A stretch of DNA of 64,000 bases from Mytilus californianus (GCF_021869535.1 NW_026262737.1:303501-367500); one strand, 5' to 3'. Shown: positions 34,573 through 45,874, numbered from the stretch's first letter. Notes: a model not told the origin generated them from the letters alone. Translations and numbers: made by a program.

Positions 34573-34769
34573 GTAAGTAATATTATTGTGCAATAAAATG
34601 GAACTATGAATTCAAGTCTAACAAATGGGAATTTTTGCTGGCTATAAAACCAGGTTTATCCAACCGTTTCTTCAGAAAATGTTCAGTTCCATTTGTTATC
34701 ACGTGGTTAGGTAGTAAAATGCAAGAAATAACCCCCAACAAACATAAAAATTGTTACAGTGTTATTTAG

Positions 34770-35200
34770 TGATTTAAATGGAAACTTTACATTATAGCAT
34801 TTGACAAGATCTTGTCTTCATGTGCTATGTACATGGAATAATTTATGAAGTTGATTGATAGTTATTTGCCAGCGGCAAATATTTCATGCATGTTCATGAC
34901 GAGAACACATAAATTTTAAATAAAATAGGTAGATCTTGCAATAGGAGATCGACAGTGAGATTGAATGTGAAACTTGGTATACTTCTGGAAATTGAGGGTA
35001 TATTGAATTAGGACAGAAATTTAGCCTTGTAACAGCTGGCAACATCCGGACCTCTCAAATATTTGGTGCAAGAGTTTTTAATTTAAAGAGAGCGTTGATC
35101 CATCAAGTTTACTCTGAATGTGGCCATCGATATTTACGTGTAGTTTCCAATATCATTTAAAGCATCTAATTTAGGTTAGATACTTTTAGCTCGCTTAATT
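34770..35200 (+). repeat. Diverged segmental repeat, copy 2
   Basis: Partner of 33655-34150; the two copies are separated by about 620 bp that include exon 6. Confidence 0.75.
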
Positions 35201-35203
35201 TTG

Positions 35204-35653
35204 AACAGATATATCATGTTAAGGAGAGGTATTTGCGAAAAAATACCAGTCGAGAGAATGTTAAATTTCGCAAGCCGTAAGGCGAGGGAAATTCATTCTC
35301 AAGACTAATATTTTTCGCAAACACCCCTCAAGAACATGCTATATCTGTTTAATTACACCGAATGTTAACGTTCAAAAACGCATTGATGATTGTGACGTTA
35401 CAAGCGTCCAGTCGGATAGAGTATTTTAAACAGATATATCATGTTAAGGAGGGGTATTTGCGAAAAATACCAGTCGAGAGAATGTTAAATTTCGCGAGCC
35501 GTAAGGCGAGGGAAATTCATTATCAAGACTGGTATTTTTCGCAAATACCCCTCAAGAACATGCTATATCTGTTTAATTACACCGAATGTTAACGTTCAAA
35601 AACGCATTGATGATCGTGACGTTACAAGCGTCCAGTAGGATAGAGTATTTTTT
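35204..35653. mobile_element. Two tandem copies of a foldback MITE plus spacer (225-bp period)
   Basis: Each copy begins AACAGATATATCATGTT and ends in the inverse 'AACATGCTATATCTGTT', with inner arms 'TTTGCGAAAAATACCAGTC' and 'GACTGGTATTTTTCGCAAA' giving roughly 50-bp inverted repeats. MITEs lie at 35204-35350 and 35429-35574, each followed by the same 78-bp spacer ending 'GGATAGAGTATTTT'. A third, single copy is at 36494-36639. No coding frame. Confidence 0.85.
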
Positions 35654-36148
35654 GGCAAATACCAAGGCAGAGAGGGTAAAAAAGGCATATCCTTTTTGCA
35701 TATACCCCAGCGGCGTTAAAAAATGAACGATATTCATTTGATAACAGTAAATTGGTGAAAAATACACTGGCTATCAACCAATCAAAACCCAGGATTCTTA
35801 CATAAGGTGTAATTATTTGGCAAATACCATGGCAGAGAGGGTAAAAAAGGCATATCCTTTTTGCATATACCCCGGCGGCGTTAAAAAATGAACGATATTC
35901 ATTTGATAACAGTAAATTGGTGAAAAATACACTGGCTATCAACCAATCAAAACCCAGGATTCTTACATAAGGTGTAATTATTTGGCAAATACCATGGCAG
36001 AGAGGGTAAAAAAGGCATATCCTTTTTGCATATACCCCGGCGGCGTTAAAAAATGAACGATATTCATTTGATAACAGTAAATTGGTGAAAAATACACTGG
36101 CTATCAACCAATCAAAACCCAGGATTCTTACATAAGGTGTAATTAAAT
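35654..36148. repeat. Three tandem copies of a 165-bp unit
   Basis: Units begin at 35654, 35819 and 35984 with 'GGCAAATACCAWGGCAGAG'. Copies 2 and 3 are almost identical. Because 165 is 55 codons, the minus strand shows an apparent 161-residue repetitive frame (36107-35622). I regard that as a by-product. A diverged copy is at 37030-37203 ('GGCAAATACCACGACATAG' ... 'CCAACCAATCAAAATCC'). Confidence 0.9.
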
Positions 36149-36204
36149 TCAGAATCTGTGAAACTGTATTGATTCTTGTTTCTCGAGTTTTGGTATGATA
36201 TTCT

Positions 36205-36420
36205 ATACTACCGCTCTCCTGGTTGGTCTCGCAGGAGTGTGTTTGCCTCGAGAGCGGGAGGTCGTTGGTTTCCCAACCGGTTCAGACATAGACGTTAAAA
36301 TTGGTATTTGCTGTTTCAACGCTTAACATGCGGCATTTAACAGTTTAAGAGCACAGACATGTAGGAATTGAGTTAGAAATGTGTCTGGGTAGGGTGACTT
36401 TTCTTCCTGCGAACTGTTAG
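36205..36420 (+). repeat. tRNA-derived SINE fragment
   Basis: A tRNA-like head, 'CCTGGTTGGTCTCGCAGGAG' (box A region) and 'GGTCGTTGGTTTCCCAACCG' (box B region), followed by 'GCTTAACATGCGGCATTTAA'. Similar heads are common in mussel SINEs (memory). It lies between MITE copies. Confidence 0.55.
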
Positions 36421-36493
36421 CTTGTAAACTTACACGTTAAAAATCCGACTCAGCATGTTGGTCTATTACAAAGCAGGGTTAATATTCATATTG

Positions 36494-36639
36494 AACAGAT
36501 ATATCATGTTATGGAGGGTTATTTGCGAAAAATACCAATCAAAGGACTGTGAAATTTACAAAGCCGTCAGGCGAGGGAAATTTGGTCTCAAGACTGGTAT
36601 TTTTCGCAAATACCTCTCCATAGCATGACATATCTGTTT
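36494..36639. mobile_element. Foldback MITE, third copy
   Basis: Same AACAGATATATCATGTT ends and 'TTTGCGAAAAATACCA' arms as at 35204, but with a more diverged centre. Confidence 0.85.
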
Positions 36640-37643
36640 AACTACAACGAATAGATTTTTATTGAAACTCTCTGTACAGGTGAAGGGAAATCTTTTTTTT
36701 TACTAGTAAGCTGTAATCCATAAACATGTTTATGCATAATTTTGAGGATAAGTAGAGACTATCATAGTACCGCGGGAATTATACATGTATACGCGTTAAC
36801 GCTGTCTTGATGTAACGTCATGGTATCTTTGTGTAAACGTCATTGTCCTTCCATCATTCAATCGTTCATTTGTATAAACGTCTTGTTCCACTTTATATAC
36901 ACAACGCATTCTTCAATATACGGATTACTTCTATCAATCGATATTGCTTAATCATGTTGCCTTAATAATCGGGATAGAGTGAGAAAGGGTCCGAATAATT
37001 TTGGCGGGAAGTGGCACGCGAGGGTAAAAAAGGTGTATCCAAAATGGCAAATACCACGACATAGAGGAGAATTTGAGGCATATTCACCGGCAGTGGTGAA
37101 AAACAGGCAAATTCGTTTGAAATGAGGAAAAGAGGTTAAAAATGCGAACAATACACTGGCTACCAACCAATCAAAATCCGGCATTCTTATATAAGGTTTA
37201 ATTATATACTAAATTTACACGTTTTCGTCCTGAATATGCATTTAAATTGCCGCTAGACGTCATCCATTACCATCATTTATGTTACCGTTACTATACAGTG
37301 AAGTGTTTTTCTTCTAATGGTTTATATTGCACGTTCTTTAATTTCCAACGATCGAAATTAAAGAAGGGCAGGTGATATTTTTATACCAAACACTTGTGTC
37401 TGTTTGGGTATCTTTGACGGGTAATGTTATTAAATTAAATCCGTATTTTTTAGTCATGGGGCGGGTTTTGAGGTTATTGTACTGTATAGGCATCTTTCTA
37501 TTACAAAAAGACTGTATGTTGACTCTTAATGTTTTGATTTGTCTGTGTCGTTTGGTTCCTGTCAAATTAATGTATACCTTTATCTCCTTTTATTCAAAAC
37601 CATAGGATTGACTTGGACATAGAAATATTGACTTCTCTAGACT

Positions 37644-37714
37644 TAATAATATCATAAGTAAGTCCATGCTCAATATGACCAAATTTCTGTAAGTATTGGG
37701 CGAAAATTGGGTTT
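37644..37714 (-). repeat. Split direct repeat B2 (3' terminus)
   Basis: 71 bp identical to 37915-37985, from 'TAATAATATCATAAGTAAG' to 'GGCGAAAATTGGGTTT'. Outer boundary at 37643/37644, where the two copies diverge. Confidence 0.9.
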
Positions 37715-37855
37715 GAACTTAGCCATATCGAGATACATGAACTTTTTTTTTTTTTGGTGAAAGTCCCGCTTTGTACCGACATCATACACAGAGCATGTTA
37801 AGTCCTGATTTGTGCCCATATCATACACAGAGCATGTGCAAGTCCCACTTTGCTC

Positions 37856-37915
37856 TGATAGCAGCGGCCAAACTGATTGTATTTGGTCAAATCTCGCGAG
37901 ACTCACTTACGATAT
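37856..37915 (-). repeat. Split direct repeat A2
   Basis: 60 bp identical to 46231-46290, including 'GCAGCGGCCAAACTG' and 'AATCTCGCGAGACTC'. Between B2 and A2 (37715-37855) two 39-40 bp units share 'ATCATACACAGAGCATGT'. Confidence 0.9.
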
Positions 37916-37985
37916 AATAATATCATAAGTAAGTCCATGCTCAATATGACCAAATTTCTGTAAGTATTGGGCGAAAATTGGGTTT
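37915..37985 (-). repeat. Split direct repeat B1
   Basis: 71 bp identical to B2. It abuts A2 with a one-base overlap at 37915. Confidence 0.9.
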
Positions 37986-38244
37986 CACAGCAGACCTCAA
38001 TACTATAACGACAATATTCTTACAATTCCTAACTACAACCCTCAACATTCCCAATACTCACCCAAAACTTAAATATTGTCTTGTATAAATAAATACGTCA
38101 AATTCTTCAATGAATGAGTTATTTTCGAAACCATCAAAAATAATTGAAATATCACAAACGAAGCCAATCCAAGCAAACCACAGTTATGAAATCTCATACA
38201 GAAAACTGATCAAAGCAGGATATGCCGACTGCTCTTTCTTCCGT

Positions 38245-38527
38245 GGGCGCCTGGGTGGCCTAGTGGTTAAGGTAGTTAAGTTTACCTGTAAAATTACTGT
38301 ACCATGTCACCTCTGCGTTGCGAGTTCGCACCTCGCTTTGTAAACAACAACAAAAAAGGTGCACTCGACTTGCAACCGTACGGGATAAAGTTTGTCAGTT
38401 ACCTGCCGAAGATCGTAGTTTCCCTCCGGGTACTCCGGCTTCCTCCGCCACTAAAAATGACCGCAACGATATAGCTGAAATACTGCCGACAGTGGCGTTA
38501 AACCCCATTCAATCAATCATCTTTCGT
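38245..38527 (+). repeat. tRNA-derived SINE inserted in the YR element
   Basis: tRNA-like head with box A TGGCCTAGTGG (38256-38266) and a box B-like GAGTTCGCACCTC (38322-38334), then a conserved body with 'CTCCGGGTACTCCGGCTTCC' and an end 'GGCGTTAAACCCCATTCAAT'. The body resembles a widespread molluscan SINE core (memory). It is opposite in orientation to the host element. Confidence 0.75.
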
Positions 38528-39012
38528 GCACCTGAATTGACCTCTTGCTTTTATGTTTTTCTGACTTTCACGTTCTAAATCGTGAATTCTTCAATATACA
38601 CATATAACCTATGACCTAACTGTAAAGTGTTAATATATTCGGATTAACTGTTGTTTGGGGACATCCAGAGTGTACTATCTGTTATGTGGTAGTTTCTGCT
38701 GCATTGACAATCAAATTGGAAGCTCTAGATGTATTTTATGTATAACATCGGGTGGTTAAGTAATGTCTTAGTGCCCTTGCCCTTTATCCGTTCATTTTCA
38801 TCATCAGGAAATGTCCTTCAAATATCTACCCTAAGGCTTACGCAAATAAATATGAATTTTCACTTAATATGACATGTGTAATTTGTTGTCAACATGATTT
38901 CTAATTAGAATAGAAACACTTCCTCGAAACTCAATAAAACAAATTAAGTAAAAACGAATTAAAGAAAAGAAATATTTATTAAAGAAAAGTATATTCGATA
39001 CAATCCTTACAC

Positions 39013-39225
39013 GACAAATTCTCAATTTCAACATAGATAATACAGTCACACATAATATTCCTCAAAAATACAGGCAAGTCTTATTTAAACAAATTCTCAA
39101 TTTCAAAATACATAAATAATGGCGATGCATAATATCCCTCAAAATGCAGGCAAGTCATATTCGACATACATAAATAGTAGTAATACATAAAGTCCCTCAA
39201 AAATACAAAATCAAATTTAACAATG
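39013..39225 (-). repeat. Imperfect tandem repeats downstream of the recombinase gene
   Basis: Units of about 65-90 bp share 'ACAAATTCTCAATTTCAA', 'CATAATATYCCTCAAAA' and 'GCAGGCAAGTC'. They lie in the 3' untranslated part of the YR element. Confidence 0.7.
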
Positions 39226-39268
39226 CATTTAATAGTAACAAACTGTTACTCCAAAACACTTCAAATTG

Positions 39269-40585
39269 TCACTGAAAAGCACTGGAAAGTTTATTGACCT
39301 CACAATACGACTCAAAAATAGATCTACAAATATTAGATTCAGAAGCCCCCGTATTCGCCATGATGGAACTGACTGACCCTCGTCCTACCATACTGGACAT
39401 TCTATTGTATCTTTGGTAAGAAGATGAGGAAGACCAACCTATATGCTGCATGACGTCATTTGCAGGCCCCCCTGACAATGCCAAAGTAATAGCACACGCT
39501 CCCCGAATTCCATGAGGGGTCTCGCCGTCGTAAATATCGAGTTTCTTTAAATATTTCTTCAAGCGATCATACATAGCATTGGAAGATACAGGATTGTCAG
39601 TAACCTCTTTTCTATTTTTACTCAAAGTACGGAATAAATAACCAAACCTTAAATCAACCCCAAGCGCCCTGGCACTTTTAACATACCTTTCCAGGGCTTC
39701 AACAGGACAAATCAAAGTATCATCAAATCTCAAGATGGAAAATTCATTCACCTTCCCCTTTCCAAGAGTTTTGCCTACAGTGTGTGAAAAAAGAAAACGA
39801 TCACCTTTTGGTAATAACTTAACCTCTTGTGAAATACACAAACCCAAGTCATTCGCTCTATCTCCTGAAAAATATTGAACTTTGAAGAAAGCCTGATCCC
39901 TTAAAAATATGAATCTTTCGGATGGTTTCAAATCGGGATTCATCAACAAATCATCGATATGAACACTAATTGATCGGAGTTTGTCTAAAAACAGAGGCTT
40001 TGCTTGTTTTTGTACAACATGTGATTTTGACTGCTCAAACTGAATAGCATGCAAATATTTTTCTACTTCTGGACTACACACAGGATTACCAGTGTCAGTT
40101 ATTGCATTCCACGCAGAACTCCGACCATTAGATTCAAATATAGCCTTTAATTGTCCTAGCATAGACTGAACAGTTCCCGCCGCCAACCTCAACGGACACT
40201 GACATGAATAAATACCTAACTTACCAAGAAATTCACAAGACAAGTCATGTACTTGAGTTTTTCCCTTTGAATCCTTCATGACCATAAATCGCCTAACATC
40301 TAAAGGGGAAGCAGACTTTATACATTTAACGGGTACACTTTCAGACAAAAACTTCTCAAACGCCTTTTCCAGCGAAAGCTTTTTCCTATTATAACTAGTA
40401 TTTCCGACCAAATTGTCTAAATATCGCAGACGTCTTTCAACTGCACAATCACTTGTGCTTTCTTCAGAACTATCAATCATAACAGGTTTTTGTCCACATG
40501 ACTGGCACAACTGATATCCAACATCATTTGCATAACCACACACTAAACACTGTTCTGCTGGAAGCCAAACTCGTGGTACAGCATT
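39269..40585 (-). CDS. Tyrosine recombinase of the YR retrotransposon
   Basis: Open from 40585 (just after a 'CTTTTTGTAG' acceptor-like site) to the stop at 39269. The first in-frame ATG is not obvious; a spliced start is likely. Near the N-terminus is a zinc-ribbon-like pair, 'CLVCGYANDVGYQLCQSCG', seen in related elements. Counting from codon 40543, the catalytic residues of the phage-integrase fold are present: R229 in 'SGDRANDLG', H344 and R347 in 'PHGIRGAC', H367 in 'MQHIGW', and Y379 in 'SYQRYNR'. It would integrate the circular cDNA intermediate without target duplication. No internal stop, unlike gag and RT, so it is the best preserved gene of the element. Confidence 0.88.
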   Translation of the reverse strand, partial: NAVPRVWLPAEQCLVCGYANDVGYQLCQSCGQKPVMIDSSEESTSDCAVERRLRYLDNLVGNTSYNRKKLSLEKAFEKFLSESVPVKCIKSASPLDVRRFMVMKDSKGKTQVHDLSCEFLGKLGIYSCQCPLRLAAGTVQSMLGQLKAIFESNGRSSAWNAITDTGNPVCSPEVEKYLHAIQFEQSKSHVVQKQAKPLFLDKLRSISVHIDDLLMNPDLKPSERFIFLRDQAFFKVQYFSGDRANDLGLCISQEVKLLPKGDRFLFSHTVGKTLGKGKVNEFSILRFDDTLICPVEALERYVKSARALGVDLRFGYLFRTLSKNRKEVTDNPVSSNAMYDRLKKYLKKLDIYDGETPHGIRGACAITLALSGGPANDVMQHIGWSSSSSYQRYNRMSSMVGRGSVSSIMANTGASESNICRSIFESYCEVNKLSSAFQ

Positions 40586-40601
40586 CTACAAAAAGGTTAA
40601 A

Positions 40602-41465
40602 CTAAAAATGGAGTCGTGCGACAATTAAACGCCAAGGTAAACCATTAGTGTCTATCTTAAAACCTTTAGCAGATGGGTACAACAGAGCTTCAAGTTCATT
40701 TTGTCGAGCTAAAACATTCCATTCTGACACATGTTCCCAGAAAAAAGGCCACCAAACTGGTCTTGGGAACAATTCAGGAACCACAAATGTACAACTTCTG
40801 ACCCCGATTTGAGCACAAAACTTCAAAACTGCAAAAATTAAACAAAAAGGGGGGAACACATAAGGGTTTTTCTCTAACTTCAATTCTTGAGAGAAAACAT
40901 TTACACCATCTGAAAGAACTGTGGGGAATGGTGTAAAATGTTTTAACGGATTACCAATTTTATCAATCATAACATTGGAATCTAAAGCCATCAAATCTGT
41001 AGTGTGGGGACCAAACCTCTGTTCGACAAAGTTCCATTTCAGAGGAGACAACATAGCATCTGACAATCTTAACCTTCTGGACTCCCTGTCAGCAGGGTTT
41101 CTACTAGAATTAACATACACAAGACGTAGGTCCATATTAACCGTTTTTGAAAGAGTGAATATTTTCCGCAAAACTGCATTCAAAGAGGGGTCCCTACCAC
41201 CTTGATTACTCCAAGCATTAACTACAGCAAGATTATCACAAAACGCGTCTACCCGAGCATTAACAATTTTCTCCTTAACAGAACAGAGAGAGTGGAGTAG
41301 GGCATTTGCCTCTTTAACATGGATAGGAGCGTTATCGTAGTCTTTCCAAAAATCACCAAATTCTACTGAAACCCCTTTGAAAATCATAAAGGCACCCCAC
41401 TTAAAAAGCGACGAGTCAGTTGCTAAAATCAATTGTAAATGGGTTTCTAATCTCCAGGAGGCAGC
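40602..41465 (-). pseudogene. RNase H and downstream domain of the YR element
   Basis: In frame with the RT module but separated from it by a TGA at 41466-41468. RNase H motifs: 'LATDSSLFKWGAFM' (first Asp), 'HVKEANAL' (Glu), 'AFCDNLAVVNAWSNQGG' (second Asp) and 'NPADRESRR' (last Asp), so the active-site set is complete. Further on, 'YVFPPFCLIFAVLKF' and 'RPVWWPFFW' resemble the methyltransferase-like region after RNase H in DIRS/PAT elements (weak). It ends at TAG 40602, only 17 bases before the recombinase frame opens. Confidence 0.8.
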
Positions 41466-42795
41466 TCACTCCCAGTTATCCAGAAAACGCCAATACTCTA
41501 ACTCGTCCTTTAACTCTTTGTAAATGCAAATTTTTTTGCTATTTCTAGAAGCAAGGCTAATGGCCCTATTGATTTCCCTTGAAAACAATCTAGCAGAGGG
41601 GATAGCAAGAAAAAATGAAACACATTTTCCTGCAAAACGTTGCAGGGTTTTAATGCCCACTTCATTGCCATCAAGGATAGATTCCCTTAAAACTCTAAAC
41701 GATTCTTTTTTCGGCCCCGACAAGATAAAGGCCAGTTCAGTTGAGTCACAAAACATTCCCAAGAATTTCAAACACCTGGTTGGTATAAAACAACACTTAG
41801 CCAAATTAATGAAATATCCCAATCTAACAAGAACCTGACATAGAATGTACAGACTTTTTTCTGCCATTTCTGCACGTCCCGATCCTATCTTCAAATTAGT
41901 ACCTTTAAACTCACAAACTAACCTATCGTCTATATACAATAAAGAAGGTACACCAAGGGAGCGACAATAGCTGATTGGAACCAGACCGGTAGTGTGATAA
42001 ATATAAGCACTGGCTTTGAAGCCGAATGGGAGGGAGTTGAAAACCAAGTACCAGCCTGCAAACTGGATTCCGAAATACTGTCTAGAATTAGGATTTAAAA
42101 GTATATGATCATAACCAGACAAGAGATGCCATGAACGAATCCTTCTCTAATAATCTAGGAACCTCTTTGAGAGTATCTAAAGAGAAAGGGAGATCCTTAA
42201 TCCACAAGTTCAGGTATCTTTCATCATGGCACATACAGGGTTTTGATGGTTCAATGGTGATAGGTAAAACAAGTAAAGGGGGATCACATTCTCCAACTCT
42301 ACCAAGTACAGTTAAAGATCCATTGGCTATTCTTTCTAATAAAGTGTCCGAGACAAATCCTTTACAACTAGCAGAGTTTTGAAAATATACAGGTTGAGGA
42401 AGGTTTGAATCATAACTATGCCCCTTAAAATTTCCCTTAAAATGTTTAAACATGGGCTGAATATCTACCCCGTTTTTAATCCAGTCCAAAATTTCATCAG
42501 GACAACCTATTTACTCCCATTGTTCTGAACAATACATCAAATTTCCTGCTTTGAAAAAATTAGGATCTAAAAAAGACAGATCCTCAAAATTAAAGTCACT
42601 ACCATTTACAACCTCTTCAGCCTTAGGCAAACAAACAGAGGGTTGGGTGATCTCTCCTTAACAATTTACTGAAAGTATGTCACCTTGCTTTCTTAATTTA
42701 ACTCGTGATGGATCGAAACCCGATTTTAACTCCCAATCTGGAATTTCTGGCTCAAACTTTTCTTTCTTAACCAAAGGTTCATGATCCCTGATATT
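41466..42795 (-). pseudogene. Reverse transcriptase of the YR element, frameshifted and interrupted
   Basis: The frame starts after acceptor 'TTAATTTCAG' at 42795. It is stopped by TAA at 42658-42660 and 42511-42513 yet stays readable in the same frame through both, to about 42118. There 'FMASL' breaks and the continuation 'SGYDHILL' is in another frame, so the segment that should carry the first catalytic Asp of motif A is lost. Motif B 'LPFGFKASAYIYH' and motif C 'LLYIDDR' (41.94 kb) are intact. The module then ends at TGA 41466, probably a decayed Arg codon. RT activity is therefore not expected from this copy. Confidence 0.85.
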
Positions 42796-43018
42796 CTGAA
42801 ATTAACAAAAAATATCCTTTCACATCTAAAAAATGCTCAGTATTTACAAATTATTTTAAAGGAGAGACACTCAACCCTTACCCGCGTGAAAAATTTCACT
42901 GGAGATCGAAGCTCCTGGGAAGGGAAAGGTATAAAAAAAAAAAAAAATAAAATAAAATAAAATAACAAAGCAAAATACACAAAATACAAAAATACACAAA
43001 ATACAAAAATACACAAAA

Positions 43019-43668
43019 TTAATTATCTTTCTTCATTTTTGGACAATTGGCAATAAAATGTCCTGACTCCTTGCAAAAGTAGCAAACACCGTTAGAACCT
43101 CCCCTACCTCTACTTCCTTGCATTCTGGGAGGCCGAAAACCACCAGTATTAAAGTTTGGCCCCGGATAAAAATTTGGATATGGAAAACCAAAACCTGGAT
43201 TTTGAAACCCATATCCAGGAAATGGAAATCCAGAAGCTGAAGCAGGTGGTGCATCTAATTTTTCCTGCCTCTCCTTTGACCCTGATGGTTCCTCGTATTT
43301 CTTAGATTTTGCCCAGTCTGAAATTAAGGAGGAAATCTTCTTGTCCTCCTGGGAACCAAACAATTTTAACACAAGCCCACAAAAATCAACATGATCTTCA
43401 AATTTTTAACACATGGCAAAGGATTTTGAAAATAATGAACAGTCTTTATGATTCGCTTTGTTAGCTGCATCAACCAACATTTCGATGGCCGCAAGCAATA
43501 CTCCCGGTGTTGTAAGTTTTGGTCTTGCTGCCAATGTCCTAACATAAGATAGTGCTTCATCTACCTGTATATCTTTTGATTTGTTCTTTAATTCATCTAA
43601 ATCCTGCCTCATGGCTTGCAGCTGCTGATTAGTACATGGTTCACCAGGGACAGCTTTAGTACCACTTC
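43019..43668 (-). pseudogene. gag exon 3 of the YR element, with in-frame TAA
   Basis: Acceptor 'GGCTGTTGTAG' at 43668. The frame is open to TAA at 43406-43408, then continues in the same frame to a stop at 43019. The first part is helical ('LQAMRQDLDELKNKSKDIQV'); the last part is Gly/Pro/Phe-rich and ends in one zinc knuckle 'CYFCKESGHFIANC' (C-x2-C-x4-H-x4-C), a nucleocapsid-type RNA-binding motif. The single stop marks decay. Confidence 0.8.
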
Positions 43669-44434
43669 CTACAACAGCCAAACAAGAGGGAAATTAATAT
43701 AACATCCTAACAATAGCTTACTCAAAATGTCAAATTAACAAATACAAGTAATATGACTACAAGACAATGCCTTGACCTCAATTACATACCTAAGCTGTAA
43801 ACGGTAAGTGCGTAAAACCAAATAAAAATTATATACCCTTTTTGTTGTTTCAAATGCTAAACATATGGAAATTTAGAGAAAATCCGCAGCCTTTCCCCTT
43901 GTACTCTTTATGTTTGACAATTCTGTATAAATAGATTCATGCAAGTAGTGCTAACACTGATTTCCCTAAATGAAGTTTAAAATAACAAAAATAGTTAAAT
44001 ATAAATACAAATGTAGACCTATTCAAGTACACCTTCTAATGTGTGCTGATTATAAAGATTATAAAGGACTTTGTAAACAATAAACAGTCTATCACATCAT
44101 GGACAGAGAAGTGAGTAATCTATGTTTAAAATGCTATAACGAGAATCTCTGTAAAGTCTGTATTCTGTAAAAATATAGGCTTGTTAGCCACAAAATCCAC
44201 ATTTTCTATTAAATGCAATGATGTTTCTGACAGAAATAATTATTATTGCTGTGAAGGACATTTCCCTTTAGAAATACACAGGTCTACATAAGGGTTCATA
44301 AACCTTAAGTTTCAAATTAAAGTGAGACTACCTTCACAAAAACACTTAATAAAAAGGCTAAATAAGGGCAGACAAACAACCTAACCTGCACAAAATTATT
44401 AACACGAATAAGGTAAAAAAGAAACATTCTATAC

Positions 44435-44598
44435 CTTTAGCCGCTGGCGTTTCTGTTGGTGAAGTGTTTTGACTGCTCAACCTCTGACCTCTAGCCCCAA
44501 AGAATTGGCCAAAATGATGCTCTCATGCACAAGTAATCTCACATTCTCAATAGAATCATTCTTTCCACACAGAGTTGATACATCCTTAACTGATTCAC
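44435..44598 (-). pseudogene. gag exon 2 of the YR element, frame slip inside
   Basis: Acceptor 'TATATCCAG|GT' and donor AAAG|GTATAG. The first half reads in the frame set by exon 1 ('VKDVSTLCGKNDSIENV'); the second half reads in another frame ('HHFGQFFGARGQRLSSQ') that matches the phase of exon 3. A small indel near 44.51-44.54 kb explains both. Splice sites on both sides and the phase logic support a real exon. Confidence 0.6.
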
Positions 44599-45287
44599 CT
44601 GGATATAAATAAAATCATTGATCAATTAAACGCAACTGATAGAGTACTATGTGTAAAATCACGAACCGTGAAAACGAAAAAACTCATTGGCAACTCGTTT
44701 ATATAATAACATCCAACAACAAGAATCAACTTAACATTTCAAAATTAAACTGTCACATATCTAAAACTGAAACATTATCAGCCAATGCGATAGCCAAATA
44801 TCAAATTTTAAAGCTATATAAACTTTAAACTGTAGGTTTGAAAAAGTCTTAGAAAAACGTAATAAATTATGAGGCTGCATGGTAAAGGGTTATATACGTG
44901 CAAAATGTTCGGCCTTTTTAATTTTCCATGCTTTCGTGTTCTTCGTATTCTCGTGTTTGCATGTATACACGTGCTTCGTGCTTACTTTAATTTATTTTCC
45001 GTGCTTCATGCCCAGACATCTAATTTCTCGTGCATGACCTGTATTTCGTGTAAAAAACTAAACCGATGTAATAACATCGATTAAATTTCATCTGTATGCA
45101 TTTACATAACAGACGCAATTAACAGTTTCTAAATGGACCTTGTGATAACTTCACGGATGGCTGACTATTAAATTTTATTACTTATCTTGTCCTTATTTCT
45201 CGTGCTTCGCGCTTCAACGTTTTGAGGTTTTTATTTTATGTGTTTCCGTTCTCAGACCCCCCTTTACCACCCTCAATTATTACTTAC

Positions 45288-45468
45288 CCGTCAATTTCTC
45301 AAATTCCGCTATCAACGCAGCTTTAGAAAAACTCTCCAGGGGTTCGTCCTTCTTAAACCGGGACAACTCTACGACATCTACGTCAGCGTCTGCAGCTTTA
45401 ACTCTCAATATTATAGGAATAAGACTTTTACCCACAAGGGAACAGTTAGGTTTTAACACCTGAGCCAT
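45288..45468 (-). CDS. gag exon 1 of the YR element
   Basis: ATG at 45468, directly after acceptor 'GTTTTTTTTTTCAG', opens 60 codons to donor ACGG|GTAAGT. The product starts MAQVLKPNCSL and has a charged, helix-prone C-terminal part ('KAALIAEFEKLT'). The acceptor before the ATG implies a 5' leader intron as well. Joins exon 2 in phase 1. Confidence 0.65.
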
Positions 45469-45874
45469 ATCTGAAAAAAAAAACAACATTAAAATAGCAT
45501 TAAAAAATCGTGCAGTGCGGGCAGTCCTCGCCTAAAAGTAAGGATAAAAATTACCTAGACTTATGAACATTTTGATGGATATATTTCATAAAAATAAATG
45601 CATTCAAAGTCTTAAAATTGCTAACTGACCTAAGCAAAGCATTTTCCTTATTATTTTCATTACTTCGACAAAGATACAAAATACGGAAACTACTTATCCG
45701 AGATATATTAACCAAAGACCCGTAATTAACTAAATTTTAAACCAACGCAAAGAGAATAAAATTAAAAGTAAACAGTTACATTAACTATAAGTTCAGATAA
45801 GTCAGAAAAGTGGCAAGTCGAAAATAGTTACATCAAAACAAAATCAGCCTGCAATTGGCAGAATCTTGGCAGCC

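Noticed and set aside
35622..36107. 161-residue repetitive minus-strand frame
   Set aside because: It is created by three 165-bp tandem units (165 = 55 codons). The first unit breaks the pattern, and no homology or start context supports a protein.
38318..38578. 86-residue plus-strand frame
   Set aside because: Translation of the tRNA-derived SINE body.
41524..42382. Plus-strand frames at 41524-41838 and 42131-42382
   Set aside because: Shadows of the minus-strand RT gene.
42885..42920. Micro-exon between gag and RT ('CCCAG' ... 'CGCGG|GTAAGG' on minus)
   Set aside because: Splice-like sites flank about 35 nt, but the segment is too short to judge its frame or any homology.
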